Positions 51,853 through 64,000 of a stretch of 64,000 nt of DNA are shown here, one piece after another (within the stretch, counting starts at the first letter, position 1; each line of letters starts with the position of its first letter). The DNA is from Cytophagaceae bacterium (GTDB taxonomy: Bacteria; Bacteroidota; Bacteroidia; Cytophagales; Cyclobacteriaceae), in contig CP030886.1 in assembly GCA_006969745.1 (NCBI GenBank), forward strand, positions 1 to 64,000, written 5' to 3'. Both the position numbers and the translations under genes were made by a program. The notes below the pieces were generated by a model. The model ran no database searches and was not told the origin of the DNA. It saw only the letters and a list, made by a program, of their open reading frames with translations.

Positions 51853-54800
51853 TCAGTCAGCTACCAACTCTTCACTAATTTTATCGATTTCTTCTTCAAC
51901 ACGATTCAGGAAATCAGGCAGGCGCTTCCAGAAATCGTCCGATCGATAGTCGGGCATACGGGATGCTAGATCGCGGAGGTCAATGTTTGCTAGATTAGAT
52001 TTCATCTTGTGAAGGTGATCGTAAGCCTTTTCCCGATCTTCCTCTCCCATCATTTCACGAGCACCAACAATACCATCACTAATTGATTTTACAGCCATAT
52101 CTACAATCATCCGCACCTTTTCCTCATCGCCACCCAAAAGTTCATGGAGGAAACTAAATGGCAAGCTCTTGGATGGTTGACTGATGCCAACAGCATCCTT
52201 AGCCAGCAGCTTTCTGAAAGATTTTTTACCAAGCCTGCTTACCTTTTCATATAGATCTTCTGGATCAAATGGTTTAGACACAATTTCATTCATCCCACTT
52301 CTCTCCATTTTTGAGCGAGATTCTAATAATGTACTGGCAGTGAGTGCTATTATTGGTAGCTTCTTGAAGTATTCATCATTCATAGCTCTGATTTGACGAG
52401 TTGCTTCATATCCATCCATCACCGGCATTCGCACATCAATAATCATCAGGTCGTAAGATTTGCTTACTATCTTTTCTAGAGCTTCCTCTCCATTATTCGC
52501 CAAATCAACGGAAATACCCCAGCGTGTCAGGAATCCTTTCGCTATTTCTTGATTTGCACGATTATCTTCCACCAACAACACTTTTAAATTCAGATCTGAC
52601 TCTACGTGTTTCGATTTTTTCTTGCGCCTTGATTTAGTCGCGGAAGTACCAAAAGGCAGGGAGAAATAAAATGTCGTCCCCTTTCCTTCTTCAGACACAA
52701 CTTCCAGGCTACCACCCATCATGTCTACGAGGCGTTTGGATATTGACAAACCTAGGCCGGTACCGCCGGCTTTCGAGGTATAGGAATTATTGACTTGTTT
52801 AAAACTTTCAAAAATCAACTCAAGCTTATCGGCAGGAATACCAATGCCTGAATCTCTTACGGTGAATTGCACCACTCCGTCTCCTCCTGGCTCTACATCC
52901 AACTCAACCTCTCCTTTTTCTGTAAACTTCAGTGCATTGCTCAATAAATTATTGAGAATTTGAGTTAAACGAATGCCATCCAATACATAATGATCAGGCA
53001 AAGCATTGGCGTACTTGTGCCTCAGTTTTACATTACCACCTTGGGGCACTGACTTCCAGGTTTCAATGATGTTTTCTATTAGCTCATGAAGATTTACATC
53101 TTCCTTCACAATCTCTAAATTGCCGGATTCGATTTTCTGAAAATCAAGGATATCATTAATAAGTGTCAGTAGATTGTTACTGCCAAATTTTAGCATCTTG
53201 AGACGAGCACTTCCACTTAACTCCGGATGTTCCATTTCCAACAGGTTGGTCGTCCCAATAATCGCATTTAGTGGTGTTCGTATTTCATGACTCATGGTGG
53301 AAAGGAATTGCTCCTTTATCCTGCTAGCATCCTCTGCCTCCTCTTTAGCTTTTCGTAGTTCTACTTCCTGCCTCTTAAGTTCCGTAAGATCATTAGAGAA
53401 AATGATTATACCTCCCACCTTATCCTTGCCGGTGTACCACGGGTGTATTTCTCCTTGTAGCCATTGTTCTTCTCCGTTGGCTCTGGTAAATTTTTGAATA
53501 CCGGGTTTAACTATTTCTCCGCTCAATGCACGCTGATGTATTTTCTTCCATTCAGCAGTGATCTCAGGGAATATTTTATAATGAGACTTTCCAATGATGT
53601 CCCCGACGATGTTTTGATCCTTATACCATCTTTTGCTGGCGGAGATATAGTTCATGTGCTTATCCAACATGGCGATAGCCGCCGGAGCACTGGAGATAAA
53701 GGTTTTCAATAGATTTTGCTCTTCCTGTATTTTGGAGACGCTTTCTCTCTGCTCCATGAGTCCGCCTACCCACCTGGCAACCATAGATATAAAATCAATT
53801 TCATATTCTGAGAATGGCTCTTTACGTTCCTTTGCGCTAGTGAAATTGACAGTTCCGGTTATTTTACCATCCACTCTATAAGCGGCCCCAATATATGATT
53901 CAAGCTTGAATGACTCAAAACATGGATGCCCACTATATTTTGATTCACTCATCTGATCAATGCCAAGCACCTTGCCTTGCTGTGCAAGAGTGAGATCACA
54001 ATAAGTGTTGCCAAGTTTAAATTTTTGATTAAGCTTCAGGCCGCTGGATTTTGGATAAAAGGAAGATATTCTGTACTCGTCCATCCAAATTGTGCTGACA
54101 ATACCTGTCTCCAATCCTAGGTAATCGACGCATAATTTGAGCCCATGCTCTATTCGCTGCTGAACACTCATATCAGGTGAAGTATTCAGTTCATTTAGAA
54201 GTTTCAGCCCCTGCTTGTATTTTTCTTCCTTACTATTCGAGGTTTTCAGCTCCGTTATGTCTTTTGCAACGCAGTATATGTGCTCTACCCAACCTTTGTC
54301 GTTAAATGCAAAATCGGCACTTTGTCCTATCCATTTTATCTCATTGCTGGCTGTCAGAATCGGGAATTCATAATAGCTTTCAACGATCTTATTGACGCGA
54401 ATATTGGTGTAGAATTCAATGACCTCCGTGCGATGGCTTGGCACAATGTTATCAAACCATTTTTTCGAATTGATTTCCTCGAGTGAATAGCCCACAAAAC
54501 GTTCAAAAGCTGGATTAATGTAGATGTATTCGCCATCTGCATTCAATTCATAAATAATGTCATGTGTGCCATTAACTACCTGCTCGTAGCGTTCTTTTGA
54601 GTGCAATACCTCTTTGAAATGTTTACGTTGCCTCAAAATGCGAACCTGGACCAATTGTATGGTAAATATGAGCACAACAGACGCTGCAAAAATTACCGAT
54701 CCTCCAATCATCAGGTACTGATTTGCAATTGATTCGGAGAGGCGTTGGTTGGTACTAACGGATAGTGACTGATATTCTTCTATCAGGTCATTCATGGCCG

Positions 54801-55290
54801 GTAGAAAAGTATCTTCGTGCTTAAGAATACTTGATCGAAAAAGGCCAACATTTGCTGCTTCCTGAATTCCATAACTACTTCTAATCAGCGCAGAGATTGC
54901 CGGTGTTACCAATTGATATAAACTATCTACATTCTTTACTTCTACGTCATGGTCTGCCAGTTGAAGGTTGGCAGCCTCAATTTCCTGATGATTTTGATGA
55001 AATCGTGCTAATGATGAATCCAGCAACTGGATAGTAAGCTCGTGATCTTCTGAATTGGACTCGAGAAGCAGCGCATTTTTAGTGAGATACTGACTTAATG
55101 TACGTTGCTTTCGGCATGTGTTTAGAATTTCATCGACTTTAGAGTTTACCTCAGCAATACTTTGCACTTGTCGATGTGCGAAGAAAGTAGTGATAAGCAC
55201 AGCCGCAACTCCTGCAATAAAAGCAAGTACGATTCGAATTGTTAGTTTTCTAACATTGAGTTCAGAAAAGTTCTTAGTGCTTATTTCCAT
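51853..55290 (-). CDS. Large hybrid histidine kinase with PAS, GAF, REC and Hpt domains
   Basis: 1145 residues. Two membrane helices (~15-37 and ~190-212) bracket a helical extracytoplasmic sensor; then PAS (~225-345), GAF (~370-525), PAS (~535-650), HisKA with STMSHEIRTPLNAIIG (~690), HATPase (NLLSNALKFT, DSGIGIPADKLELIF, GGTGLGLSISKRLV), a receiver domain (LVEDNRANQEIA, IIDVRMPVMDGYEATRQI) and a C-terminal Hpt (HLHKMKSNLANI). A complete internal phosphorelay is encoded. No cognate output regulator is adjacent. Confidence 0.93.
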   Translation of the reverse strand: MEISTKNFSELNVRKLTIRIVLAFIAGVAAVLITTFFAHRQVQSIAEVNSKVDEILNTCRKQRTLSQYLTKNALLLESNSEDHELTIQLLDSSLARFHQNHQEIEAANLQLADHDVEVKNVDSLYQLVTPAISALIRSSYGIQEAANVGLFRSSILKHEDTFLPAMNDLIEEYQSLSVSTNQRLSESIANQYLMIGGSVIFAASVVLIFTIQLVQVRILRQRKHFKEVLHSKERYEQVVNGTHDIIYELNADGEYIYINPAFERFVGYSLEEINSKKWFDNIVPSHRTEVIEFYTNIRVNKIVESYYEFPILTASNEIKWIGQSADFAFNDKGWVEHIYCVAKDITELKTSNSKEEKYKQGLKLLNELNTSPDMSVQQRIEHGLKLCVDYLGLETGIVSTIWMDEYRISSFYPKSSGLKLNQKFKLGNTYCDLTLAQQGKVLGIDQMSESKYSGHPCFESFKLESYIGAAYRVDGKITGTVNFTSAKERKEPFSEYEIDFISMVARWVGGLMEQRESVSKIQEEQNLLKTFISSAPAAIAMLDKHMNYISASKRWYKDQNIVGDIIGKSHYKIFPEITAEWKKIHQRALSGEIVKPGIQKFTRANGEEQWLQGEIHPWYTGKDKVGGIIIFSNDLTELKRQEVELRKAKEEAEDASRIKEQFLSTMSHEIRTPLNAIIGTTNLLEMEHPELSGSARLKMLKFGSNNLLTLINDILDFQKIESGNLEIVKEDVNLHELIENIIETWKSVPQGGNVKLRHKYANALPDHYVLDGIRLTQILNNLLSNALKFTEKGEVELDVEPGGDGVVQFTVRDSGIGIPADKLELIFESFKQVNNSYTSKAGGTGLGLSISKRLVDMMGGSLEVVSEEGKGTTFYFSLPFGTSATKSRRKKKSKHVESDLNLKVLLVEDNRANQEIAKGFLTRWGISVDLANNGEEALEKIVSKSYDLMIIDVRMPVMDGYEATRQIRAMNDEYFKKLPIIALTASTLLESRSKMERSGMNEIVSKPFDPEDLYEKVSRLGKKSFRKLLAKDAVGISQPSKSLPFSFLHELLGGDEEKVRMIVDMAVKSISDGIVGAREMMGEEDREKAYDHLHKMKSNLANIDLRDLASRMPDYRSDDFWKRLPDFLNRVEEEIDKISEELVAD

Positions 55291-55429
55291 TAAATAGAGC
55301 GAGTGCGAGCAGTGTCTCTTCTTGGTGATAATGCAAATTACGACATCATATTGGTACTATCCTACCTCTTTCGATGTATCAAATTACACCTACGATGTAG
55401 CAACTGATGTCACAGACTAGGATTTTTGA

Positions 55430-57942
<2,513 letters not shown>

Positions 57943-57951
57943 CCTATGCCA

Positions 57952-58419
57952 TCAATCTAGTCCCAATACTACAAAAGCTTCATGATTATTCCACTTAATT
58001 GGAATAACGTACATTGAAACGTTTTCCGGGATGTTTAGTTCAGGTGGCATTCCTTCAAATACAGTTGGTACAGAGATCATAAAGTTTGCTCCTAAATTGG
58101 CTCGTACATTACCTGCTACGACGTTTGAAATTTCACCCGCCATATCAAGAATATCTTCTTCAGAAGGATCTTCTATTCCAATAAACATATTGATTAGGTC
58201 TGCAAACATTTCCCGATTCGCAGAAATGTATACAAATCCTTTTCGGCTACCGGATATGCCAATCATACCGGTAAAATCCTTTAGCACCAATCCATCTGAT
58301 TCCTTGAGGTATGGAACTTTCATGTCGGAATCGATCTCGGTGAGGTGCTTAAAGTAATTGCTCACCGAGTTGATGAACAGATTACAGGTCGCCTCGAATT
58401 CTTCTTTCCTACTCTCCAT
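57952..58419 (-). CDS. CheX-type CheY phosphatase
   Basis: 155 residues. The family motif ExxN is present in ILDMAGEISNVVAGNVRANLG; these residues insert into the CheY active site to speed dephosphorylation. A single motif fits CheX rather than CheC. It overlaps the upstream response-regulator gene by 11 bp, so that regulator is its likely substrate. Confidence 0.75.
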   Translation of the reverse strand: MESRKEEFEATCNLFINSVSNYFKHLTEIDSDMKVPYLKESDGLVLKDFTGMIGISGSRKGFVYISANREMFADLINMFIGIEDPSEEDILDMAGEISNVVAGNVRANLGANFMISVPTVFEGMPPELNIPENVSMYVIPIKWNNHEAFVVLGLD

Positions 58420-58783
58420 CCCTTTTCAAAAGTTTATCAAATGATCGGGCAAGATCATCTGCATTGACTGGCTTGTACATAAATCCTCTTGCTCCTTTGT
58501 CGAGAGCAATCAGTCCAGTCAATTTATCTGCTAAGGCTGTGATAATCATAACCTTAGTTTCAGGATTGATTTTCATTATTTCTTCGAGACATGCGATCCC
58601 ATCCATTTCAGGCATGGTAATATCAAGAGTCACAACGTCTGGTCTCTTATCCATCACCATCTGTACTGCTTCTACTCCATTAGCCGCCTGACCAATTATT
58701 TCTAGGTCATAATCGGCAAGGTTTTTCTCTATGGTTCTTCGCATTACCGATGAATCATCAACTATCAATAACTTTTTCTTCAT
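58409..58783 (-). CDS. CheY-like single-domain response regulator
   Basis: 124 residues, receiver domain only: LLIVDDSSVMRR (acidic pair), DVVTLDITMPEMDG (phospho-acceptor Asp), MIITALAD (Thr) and FMYKPVNADD (Lys). It overlaps the kinase gene upstream by 4 bp and the CheX-type gene downstream, so kinase, regulator and phosphatase are translationally coupled. Confidence 0.9.
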   Translation of the reverse strand: MKKKLLIVDDSSVMRRTIEKNLADYDLEIIGQAANGVEAVQMVMDKRPDVVTLDITMPEMDGIACLEEIMKINPETKVMIITALADKLTGLIALDKGARGFMYKPVNADDLARSFDKLLKRDGE

Positions 58784-61386
58784 TCTTCATCTCCTTTCTC
58801 TACATTCAGCACTGGCAGTTTTATGATCATTTCAAATGACTTACCGTCAACGGAGGTGATATCGTAGGCTCCCTTATATTGATCGAGTATGCTTTTCACA
58901 AGGTGCATACCTTGTCCTCTTCCTGCATTTGTTCCTGACTTATCTGCTGTCGAGAATCCTTCTCTAAATATAAGGCTCTGGATTTCAAACTCTTCCATGC
59001 CTTTAAGGTCAGTATCAGTGACCAATCCTTTATCAAGAGCTTGCCGTTTGATCCTTTCTATATCCAATCCTCGCCCGTCGTCTTTATAGCGGATAAACAT
59101 CTCATTGTCGCTTTTTGAAAGCTCTATCAAAAGTTCGCCCATTATCACTTTTCCTTCACTCATTCGAACACTTGGAGCCTCTATGCCATGAACTACTGAA
59201 TTTCTAATCAGTTGAATCATCATGTCTTTAAATGGCTCTATATAAGCTTCCGGCAGTACAACATTATCAATATTGTCAAACGTGAGGTTGACCGTTTTGC
59301 CTTCCTCTTTTGCAATGAGTTCAGCTCCCCTTTCCAGTGAATCTATAACCATGATATTGGAGACAGAATCACCCTCAGCAGGGAATTTCTTATAAATGTT
59401 AATGATCTTATAAAGCATTTCTGCTATTTCGGCAATCATCCGATCAGCTTCGTCTACTTCGTAGAGTATAGCTAGGAAATCTTTACCTCTTACTTCTTTG
59501 GACTGAAGGGCAGTTATTGAATCTTCTATCTCGTGGAATTTATTGGCCATCAATTCCATTCCTATCACCACGGCATTTCCTTTCAAATTGTGAATGATGT
59601 CAAATGTGAAGCTTAGCAGTTCGCCATATTCATCGTTTTCATTTTTCTCGTATCTCTCGGAAATGCTTTTGAGCATCTTACGCGAATTGTGAAGGAATCC
59701 TCGCAATATTGATGGATCAATTTTTAGAATACTAAGTACTCTTTCAGTTTCCTGCTGTTTCTTCTTCTCTGCTTCGTTCAGGTGCTGTTGCAGTAGGATT
59801 GATTCTGTTTCATCGGAAACAGAAACCATTATATTCTGGATTTTTTCTTTTCTAAATATTCGCGTGAATTCTACTCTAATATATTTGGTAGCAACGATTC
59901 CATTTTGCTCTGTGTGAATTTTCACCTGATCAATTGGGTTGAGTTGATTTACAACTTCCTCATCCATGTCTTCATTGAATAGGTGTCTCATAAACATCTC
60001 AAGCGCTTCCAGCTCTCGTGGTAGAATGAGTGGACGCATGAAATTTGCAAAGTTTTCTCCAGCGATTCGATCGTTGCTAAAGATCTCCTTCATCGCTTTG
60101 GAATGAAACTTTGAGATTTTAAACTCCTTGTCCAGAAGAAAAATGCCTTGCTCAATATTTTCAAAAACAACCAAAGAGACACCATAGATATTCTTATATA
60201 GAAATTTGGCTTTGTCTCGCTGCTTTCTGAGCTCAAACTGTGATTTGCGGATTTCTAATACCATTCTATTGAAGGTATTGGCGTATTGTCCGAGTTCATC
60301 TTTGGTAGGTATTACCACCTTTTTGGTCATATCACCTGCTGAGATTCTTCTTGTGTATGCTTCCAGTATGCTAACATTCTTAAGAAGGTTGGTAACGATA
60401 GTCGTCATTAACCAAAAAGCTATAATGCCAATGGTAACATCCAAAATAAGGAAGGTCCAAAAATTTCTGACTGATGTCTGAGCAATGTTCTGGGTTCTCT
60501 TCTGAATATTATCTGACATGTAGTCTTCTACGTCTTTCAACCGGTTGATTTTGATGGTACTTGATTCGTACCAGTGATCAGGGTTTTCTGATAACGTATC
60601 ATTAGCAAATAACACTTCCCGCATACGATCAACTTCCTCTATTTCCTCTCCACTTACTATCTGATTGTAGTATTCAATTGACTCTTGGTTGGCAATGATA
60701 TTGAATGCATCCAAGTAGGAATTCTGGTTAGCGACCAGTGTTGTGAATCGATTGTAGAGTGTGAAATCAATGTGATTTCTTGAAAAGGCCTGGGTTCCGA
60801 TCGCACGTTCAATACTCGCAAACTCCTTCGATTTTAAAAAGTAGATAATTGCGTGGATTTGCTGAGCTATTTCCTTATCCCTTGTTTCATCAATCAACTT
60901 AATGACCGTATTCAGCGCATTGTTATTGATTTCGGAAAACCGATCAATTGATGATTCAGAGGAAATGCGATGCTCATCGATGTTTTTTCTCAGCGTACTG
61001 AGTTTATCAAAATATGCATTGAGCTGATCCAAATCGGTCCTATGTAACTCAAGTAAATCCTCAAGGTCACCATTTGTCAGCTCATTATAATACTGCTGTA
61101 AGGTACTGTCTGTACTTTCTCTTTGTTTATTGAGCTTAACACCAAAGCTTTCACCTTGATTGGCCAAAAAACCTGAGGAGATACTGCGTTCCTTTTGAAT
61201 TTCATGAACTACATGATTGATTTCTATGCCTACACGAATTGCTTTATTTAATCTGACGCTGTCTGAATAGTCGAGGTAATGATACCTGACTTGCAAATAG
61301 TCAAATGCCAAAATGATAACGATAAGCGGAATAATTATAACCGCAAATTTTTGGCGTATGGGTAAGTTGGTTAATCTTTTTATCAT
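58780..61386 (-). CDS. NIT-HAMP sensor kinase with CheA-like Hpt and ATPase domains
   Basis: 868 residues. Membrane helix ~13-30; extracytoplasmic NIT (nitrate/nitrite-sensing-like) domain ~45-290 with HEIQKERSISSGFL; second helix ~303-325; HAMP ~330-385; PAS-like region ~395-520; coiled coil; Hpt-like helix bundle with IIHNLKGNAV (~600); and a CheA-type ATPase (LIRNSVVHGIEAPS, DDGRGLD, GRGQGMHLV). The CheW-like domain of true CheA is absent, so it would not join a receptor array by the usual route. It probably phosphorylates the coupled CheY. Confidence 0.82.
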   Translation of the reverse strand: MIKRLTNLPIRQKFAVIIIPLIVIILAFDYLQVRYHYLDYSDSVRLNKAIRVGIEINHVVHEIQKERSISSGFLANQGESFGVKLNKQRESTDSTLQQYYNELTNGDLEDLLELHRTDLDQLNAYFDKLSTLRKNIDEHRISSESSIDRFSEINNNALNTVIKLIDETRDKEIAQQIHAIIYFLKSKEFASIERAIGTQAFSRNHIDFTLYNRFTTLVANQNSYLDAFNIIANQESIEYYNQIVSGEEIEEVDRMREVLFANDTLSENPDHWYESSTIKINRLKDVEDYMSDNIQKRTQNIAQTSVRNFWTFLILDVTIGIIAFWLMTTIVTNLLKNVSILEAYTRRISAGDMTKKVVIPTKDELGQYANTFNRMVLEIRKSQFELRKQRDKAKFLYKNIYGVSLVVFENIEQGIFLLDKEFKISKFHSKAMKEIFSNDRIAGENFANFMRPLILPRELEALEMFMRHLFNEDMDEEVVNQLNPIDQVKIHTEQNGIVATKYIRVEFTRIFRKEKIQNIMVSVSDETESILLQQHLNEAEKKKQQETERVLSILKIDPSILRGFLHNSRKMLKSISERYEKNENDEYGELLSFTFDIIHNLKGNAVVIGMELMANKFHEIEDSITALQSKEVRGKDFLAILYEVDEADRMIAEIAEMLYKIINIYKKFPAEGDSVSNIMVIDSLERGAELIAKEEGKTVNLTFDNIDNVVLPEAYIEPFKDMMIQLIRNSVVHGIEAPSVRMSEGKVIMGELLIELSKSDNEMFIRYKDDGRGLDIERIKRQALDKGLVTDTDLKGMEEFEIQSLIFREGFSTADKSGTNAGRGQGMHLVKSILDQYKGAYDITSVDGKSFEMIIKLPVLNVEKGDEE

Positions 61387-61401
61387 GAAATATGCATGCG
61401 G

Positions 61402-61764
61402 TTATGCAAGTACTTTTTCGACAACTTTTAGCAGATCTTCCTCTGTAAATGGTTTTACAATATATTCGGATGCTCCGAGTGAAAGTCCTTTATTAACTAC
61501 TGTTTGCTGTCCTACAGCGCTTACCATGATTACTTTGGAAGGGACTTCCTCATCTTTCAACACTTTCAATATTTCAAATCCCATCATATCGGGAAGAATA
61601 TTATCCAGCGTTATCAAATCTGGCTGAAGTTGCACGGCCAGGTCTATGGCACTTTCTCCATTCTGCGCTTCTCCAACTACCTCAAAACCTGCCCCTTCCA
61701 TTGCGGTTTTTATTAATGACCTCATATAAATGGAGTCATCTACAATTAATACTGTTTTGCTCAT
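61402..61764 (-). CDS. CheY-like single-domain response regulator
   Basis: 120 residues: VLIVDDSIYMRSLI, DLITLDNILPDMMGFEIL (phospho-Asp), KVIMVSAVGQQ (Ser at the Thr/Ser switch) and YIVKPFTEED. Very similar to the regulator at 62515-62877, with the same NILPDM and SAVGQQ segments, so the two are probably duplicates. Followed 15 bp later by the NIT kinase gene. Confidence 0.9.
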   Translation of the reverse strand: MSKTVLIVDDSIYMRSLIKTAMEGAGFEVVGEAQNGESAIDLAVQLQPDLITLDNILPDMMGFEILKVLKDEEVPSKVIMVSAVGQQTVVNKGLSLGASEYIVKPFTEEDLLKVVEKVLA

Positions 61765-61842
61765 TTTACTTTTTATTACTGTTTTATCACTTAATTAACG
61801 ATTTATCATGTTTGACACATGAACTAGGGTGATAATGAGTAA

Positions 61843-62439
61843 CTACACTAGCTTCTTAATTTTGTCTACAAATTTATTATGAAATACCCATATAAAATCA
61901 GGGCAGATGTCTAGTTCTTTTCCATGAAAAACTGCTTTAAAATGAATTATTGATTCAAATTCACTTGACTCCTGAACGATAAATTCATTCAATTCCGTTG
62001 CTTTTAATACCTTCAATGAAGGTACATTTCCATAGATCTCTACATCTAGAAAATTTGAAAATTCTGTAATTACGGCAGCTGAAACCATATTGTCTATTTC
62101 GGTTAGAAAACCGAGCTTCATAATTACACTTTCTTTGGAATTGTCATTGGCTATTTTTTCCGGCAGACATGCTTGGTAAAGTTTGGCAACTTCTTTCTCT
62201 GAGAAAATTAAATGACTGGTTCCTTTAAGCTCGCCCATCAACTCTGTTTTGATGAGGTGAACGTCCTGATTAGGTCCTCCAAACCGATTGAGGTCTAATT
62301 CTGCATTGACATAATCAATCTGCTCTATGTTAATAGGGCTTTGGAGAATTTGTTCCATTGAGGATTTAGCCATTGATAGACCGTCAAAGATCAGCTTGGT
62401 GGCTACTTTCATTTCGCTATCATTCAATTCTGCCATCAT
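61843..62439 (-). CDS. CheC-type CheY phosphatase
   Basis: 198 residues. One ExxN motif is clear (LGFLTEIDNMVSAAVITEFS) and the first half (DGLSMAKSSMEQIL) could hold a degenerate second one. It lies between two near-identical CheY genes and so probably dephosphorylates them. Assignment is by motif and context. Confidence 0.65.
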   Translation of the reverse strand: MMAELNDSEMKVATKLIFDGLSMAKSSMEQILQSPINIEQIDYVNAELDLNRFGGPNQDVHLIKTELMGELKGTSHLIFSEKEVAKLYQACLPEKIANDNSKESVIMKLGFLTEIDNMVSAAVITEFSNFLDVEIYGNVPSLKVLKATELNEFIVQESSEFESIIHFKAVFHGKELDICPDFIWVFHNKFVDKIKKLV

Positions 62440-62514
62440 ATACTTTTATGGTTTTTAGTGGTTTGGTTAAAATAGTCTATTATTCTTAATCTAATTAAGG
62501 TTTTAGGCGAACTA

Positions 62515-62877
62515 TTAGGTTTCTTCATCGAGTTGCTTCAAAATGGCGACTAATTCTGAGTTGTCAAATGGCTTTACCAGGTAATGCTTCGCTCCACTGT
62601 TCATTGCATCCACAATCGCTGACTGCTGCCCAACGGCACTAATCATTATTACCTTGGAAGTAAAATCATCTGTATTTAATGTCTTGAGTACGTCCAGACC
62701 CGTCATATCTGGAAGTATGTTGTCTAATGTAATTACATCAGGTTTCAGCTCCATAGCCAGATCAATGGCTTCTTCACCGTTCTTAGCTTCTCCTACTATT
62801 TCGTAACCTTCTTCTCCAAGTAAAGTTCTTAAGCTAGATCTAATGTATGTTGAATCATCTACTATAAGTACTCGCAT
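62515..62877 (-). CDS. CheY-like single-domain response regulator
   Basis: 120 residues: VLIVDDSTYIRSSL, DVITLDNILPDMTGLDVL (phospho-Asp), KVIMISAVGQQ and YLVKPFDNSE. Paralogue of the 61402 regulator. 10 bp after cheR on the same strand. Confidence 0.9.
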   Translation of the reverse strand: MRVLIVDDSTYIRSSLRTLLGEEGYEIVGEAKNGEEAIDLAMELKPDVITLDNILPDMTGLDVLKTLNTDDFTSKVIMISAVGQQSAIVDAMNSGAKHYLVKPFDNSELVAILKQLDEET

Positions 62878-62887
62878 AGTTTTCTCT

Positions 62888-63673
62888 TTAGTTGGTTGTG
62901 GCGATCTTCTTGTACATACGTGTTTTCACATCATAGATTCCGAATTTATCTTTTCCATAATCCGGCATTATATCGTAATAGCCTATAATCAAATATCCAT
63001 CATCTTTCAAGCAACTGTGTAGCAGATCTAATACTCTATGTTTGAGACTTTCGTCAAAATAGATCATCACATTTCTACAAAAAATGATATCGAACTTCTC
63101 GTTCATTGGATCCATCACCAAATTGTGCTTTTTGAAGGTGACGTTGGCCTGGTACTTTGATTTAATGGTGGCATGCTTATCCTTAAAATCAAAATAGTCT
63201 TCCATATCCCTGTTTGGAAGAAACTTTAGAAAAGGCACCAGGTATTGTTTCAGTGTGACCAAGGAGTAATCTCCTTTTTTTGCTTTGGCCAGTGCTTTGT
63301 TACTTAAATCAGTAGCTATTAGTTTGGTTCTATTGAGAAGATTGAGCGTTTCGAGTACAATATTCATTGTGTAAACTTCTTCCCCCGTAGAGCATCCCGC
63401 ATGCCATATCTTCATCGTTTTGTTTGGAATCTCCGGTATAACTGTATCTCTGAGCTTAATCCATACATCGGGATTTCTGAAAAGTTCAGTCAGATTTACC
63501 AAAAGATCATCGATAGCATTCAAAAAGAACTCGTTGTCTCTCAGAACTAATGACCAGAGCTCAATAATAGACTCCATGTTGTGCTTCAACATCAGCCGTA
63601 TGATTCCTCTTTTTAGAGATGTACGCTCATAATTGGTAAAATCAAGGCCATACCGATTGTTGATGGCTTGCAT
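62888..63673 (-). CDS. cheR: CheR-type chemotaxis methyltransferase
   Basis: 261 residues. N-terminal helical domain (~1-75), then the SAM-binding domain with IWHAGCSTGEEVYTM, KLIATDLSNKALAKAK and FDIIFCRNVMIYF. These are hallmark CheR motifs; the enzyme methylates glutamates on chemoreceptors. No methyl-accepting receptor or CheB is in the window. Lies between the partial CheA and a CheY gene. Confidence 0.9.
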   Translation of the reverse strand: MQAINNRYGLDFTNYERTSLKRGIIRLMLKHNMESIIELWSLVLRDNEFFLNAIDDLLVNLTELFRNPDVWIKLRDTVIPEIPNKTMKIWHAGCSTGEEVYTMNIVLETLNLLNRTKLIATDLSNKALAKAKKGDYSLVTLKQYLVPFLKFLPNRDMEDYFDFKDKHATIKSKYQANVTFKKHNLVMDPMNEKFDIIFCRNVMIYFDESLKHRVLDLLHSCLKDDGYLIIGYYDIMPDYGKDKFGIYDVKTRMYKKIATTN

Positions 63674-63720
63674 TAGAGCGGTTAACTCTTCATCGCTGAT
63701 GGTATCGGTTGTTAGAGTGG

Positions 63721-64000
63721 TTATGATACTACTTTTTTAACGGTTGATTGAAATAATACATCCATAATTGAGGCGACATCTAAGACAGGACAGACATTAC
63801 CGGAACCTAAAATTGTGGTTCCGCTCAATAATCGACTGTTATCTAAAGGTTTGGGCAATTTCTTCTCTATGATTTCTTTCTGGCGCTGAAGCTTATCTAC
63901 TACCAAACCGAGTAAGCGGCCCGAATGCGTGGTGATGATTACATTTAACTCTTTATCAGTATCCAATGTTTTAAGCTCCTCTCCTCCAATCATATTCTGA
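63721..64000 (-). CDS. C-terminal CheW-like domain, probably of CheA (truncated by window edge)
   Basis: About 93 residues are visible and the frame stays open to the window edge. The segment NVIITTHSGRLLGLVVDKLQRQKEIIEKKL and SGTTILGSGNVCPVLDVASIM matches the end of the regulatory (P5/CheW-like) domain of CheA. It could also be a stand-alone CheW; most of the gene is outside. First gene of the chemotaxis-like cluster as seen here. Confidence 0.75.
   Translation of the reverse strand, partial: QNMIGGEELKTLDTDKELNVIITTHSGRLLGLVVDKLQRQKEIIEKKLPKPLDNSRLLSGTTILGSGNVCPVLDVASIMDVLFQSTVKKVVS

Overview
The window looks like the chromosome of a Bacteroidota member, probably a marine Cytophagia-type bacterium. 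The evidence is an ECF sigma / FecR (DUF4974) / STN-domain regulatory set, a menaquinone (men) gene cluster, a ParE/ParC pair, a Bacteroidetes-style tyrosine integrase, many TTG/GTG starts with weak Shine-Dalgarno signals, and AT-rich spacers. No tRNA, rRNA or CRISPR array was seen. The genus cannot be fixed from sequence reading alone.

Left flank (1-24.46 kb), housekeeping. A helicase C-terminus is followed by a phosphatase and the men genes (menI-like thioesterase, menF, menD, menB). An inverted ECF sigma / STN / FecR operon separates these from menE. Next come a DoxX-like protein, a radical SAM protein, a rhomboid protease, a TerB-like protein and an Hpt protein. A seven-gene minus-strand run carries parE, three small genes including satD, parC, trmH and a sanA-like gene. 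A sterol-desaturase-like gene, an ArsR/SRPBCC pair and mnmE close the flank.

Accessory island (24.46-44.82 kb). It starts exactly at the mnmE stop codon. The last 18 bp of mnmE (codons F-C-I-G-K-stop) recur at 36069-36086 (15/18), 38800-38817 and 44801-44818, so the island looks like three cassettes stacked at one attachment site. Cassette 1 (24463-36086) carries an unknown/HEPN-like gene pair, the only integrase, a phage-type replication initiator, a controller protein, a putative PD-(D/E)xK endonuclease, an N6-adenine-type methyltransferase and a GIY-YIG/DUF4357 protein. Cassette 2 (36087-38817) is a compact retron: phosphoribosyltransferase-like protein, winged-helix protein, structured RNA region and reverse transcriptase. 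It ends in a 144-bp copy of a diverged mnmE 3' end. Cassette 3 (38818-44818) has an XRE regulator with a palindromic candidate operator and a tight four-gene operon: HIT protein, ThiL-like kinase, a membrane-anchored helical protein, and a fusion of an HD phosphohydrolase to a DNA methyltransferase. I do not recognise that operon as a named system; it is the best candidate for an undescribed defence or DNA-modification system.

Right flank (44.82-64 kb). A small secreted-protein gene (44894) and its decayed paralogue (49352-49750) bracket a membrane protein, an M28 peptidase, a small membrane protein and an IF2-N-like protein. Then come a TPR sensor lacking a kinase domain, an HNH-like protein, a large hybrid histidine kinase and an ABC-F protein. 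The last 7 kb is a minus-strand chemotaxis-like cluster: partial CheA, CheR, three CheY-type regulators, a CheC and a CheX-type protein, a NIT-HAMP kinase with a CheA-like core, and a SpoIIE-type domain that has lost metal-binding aspartates.
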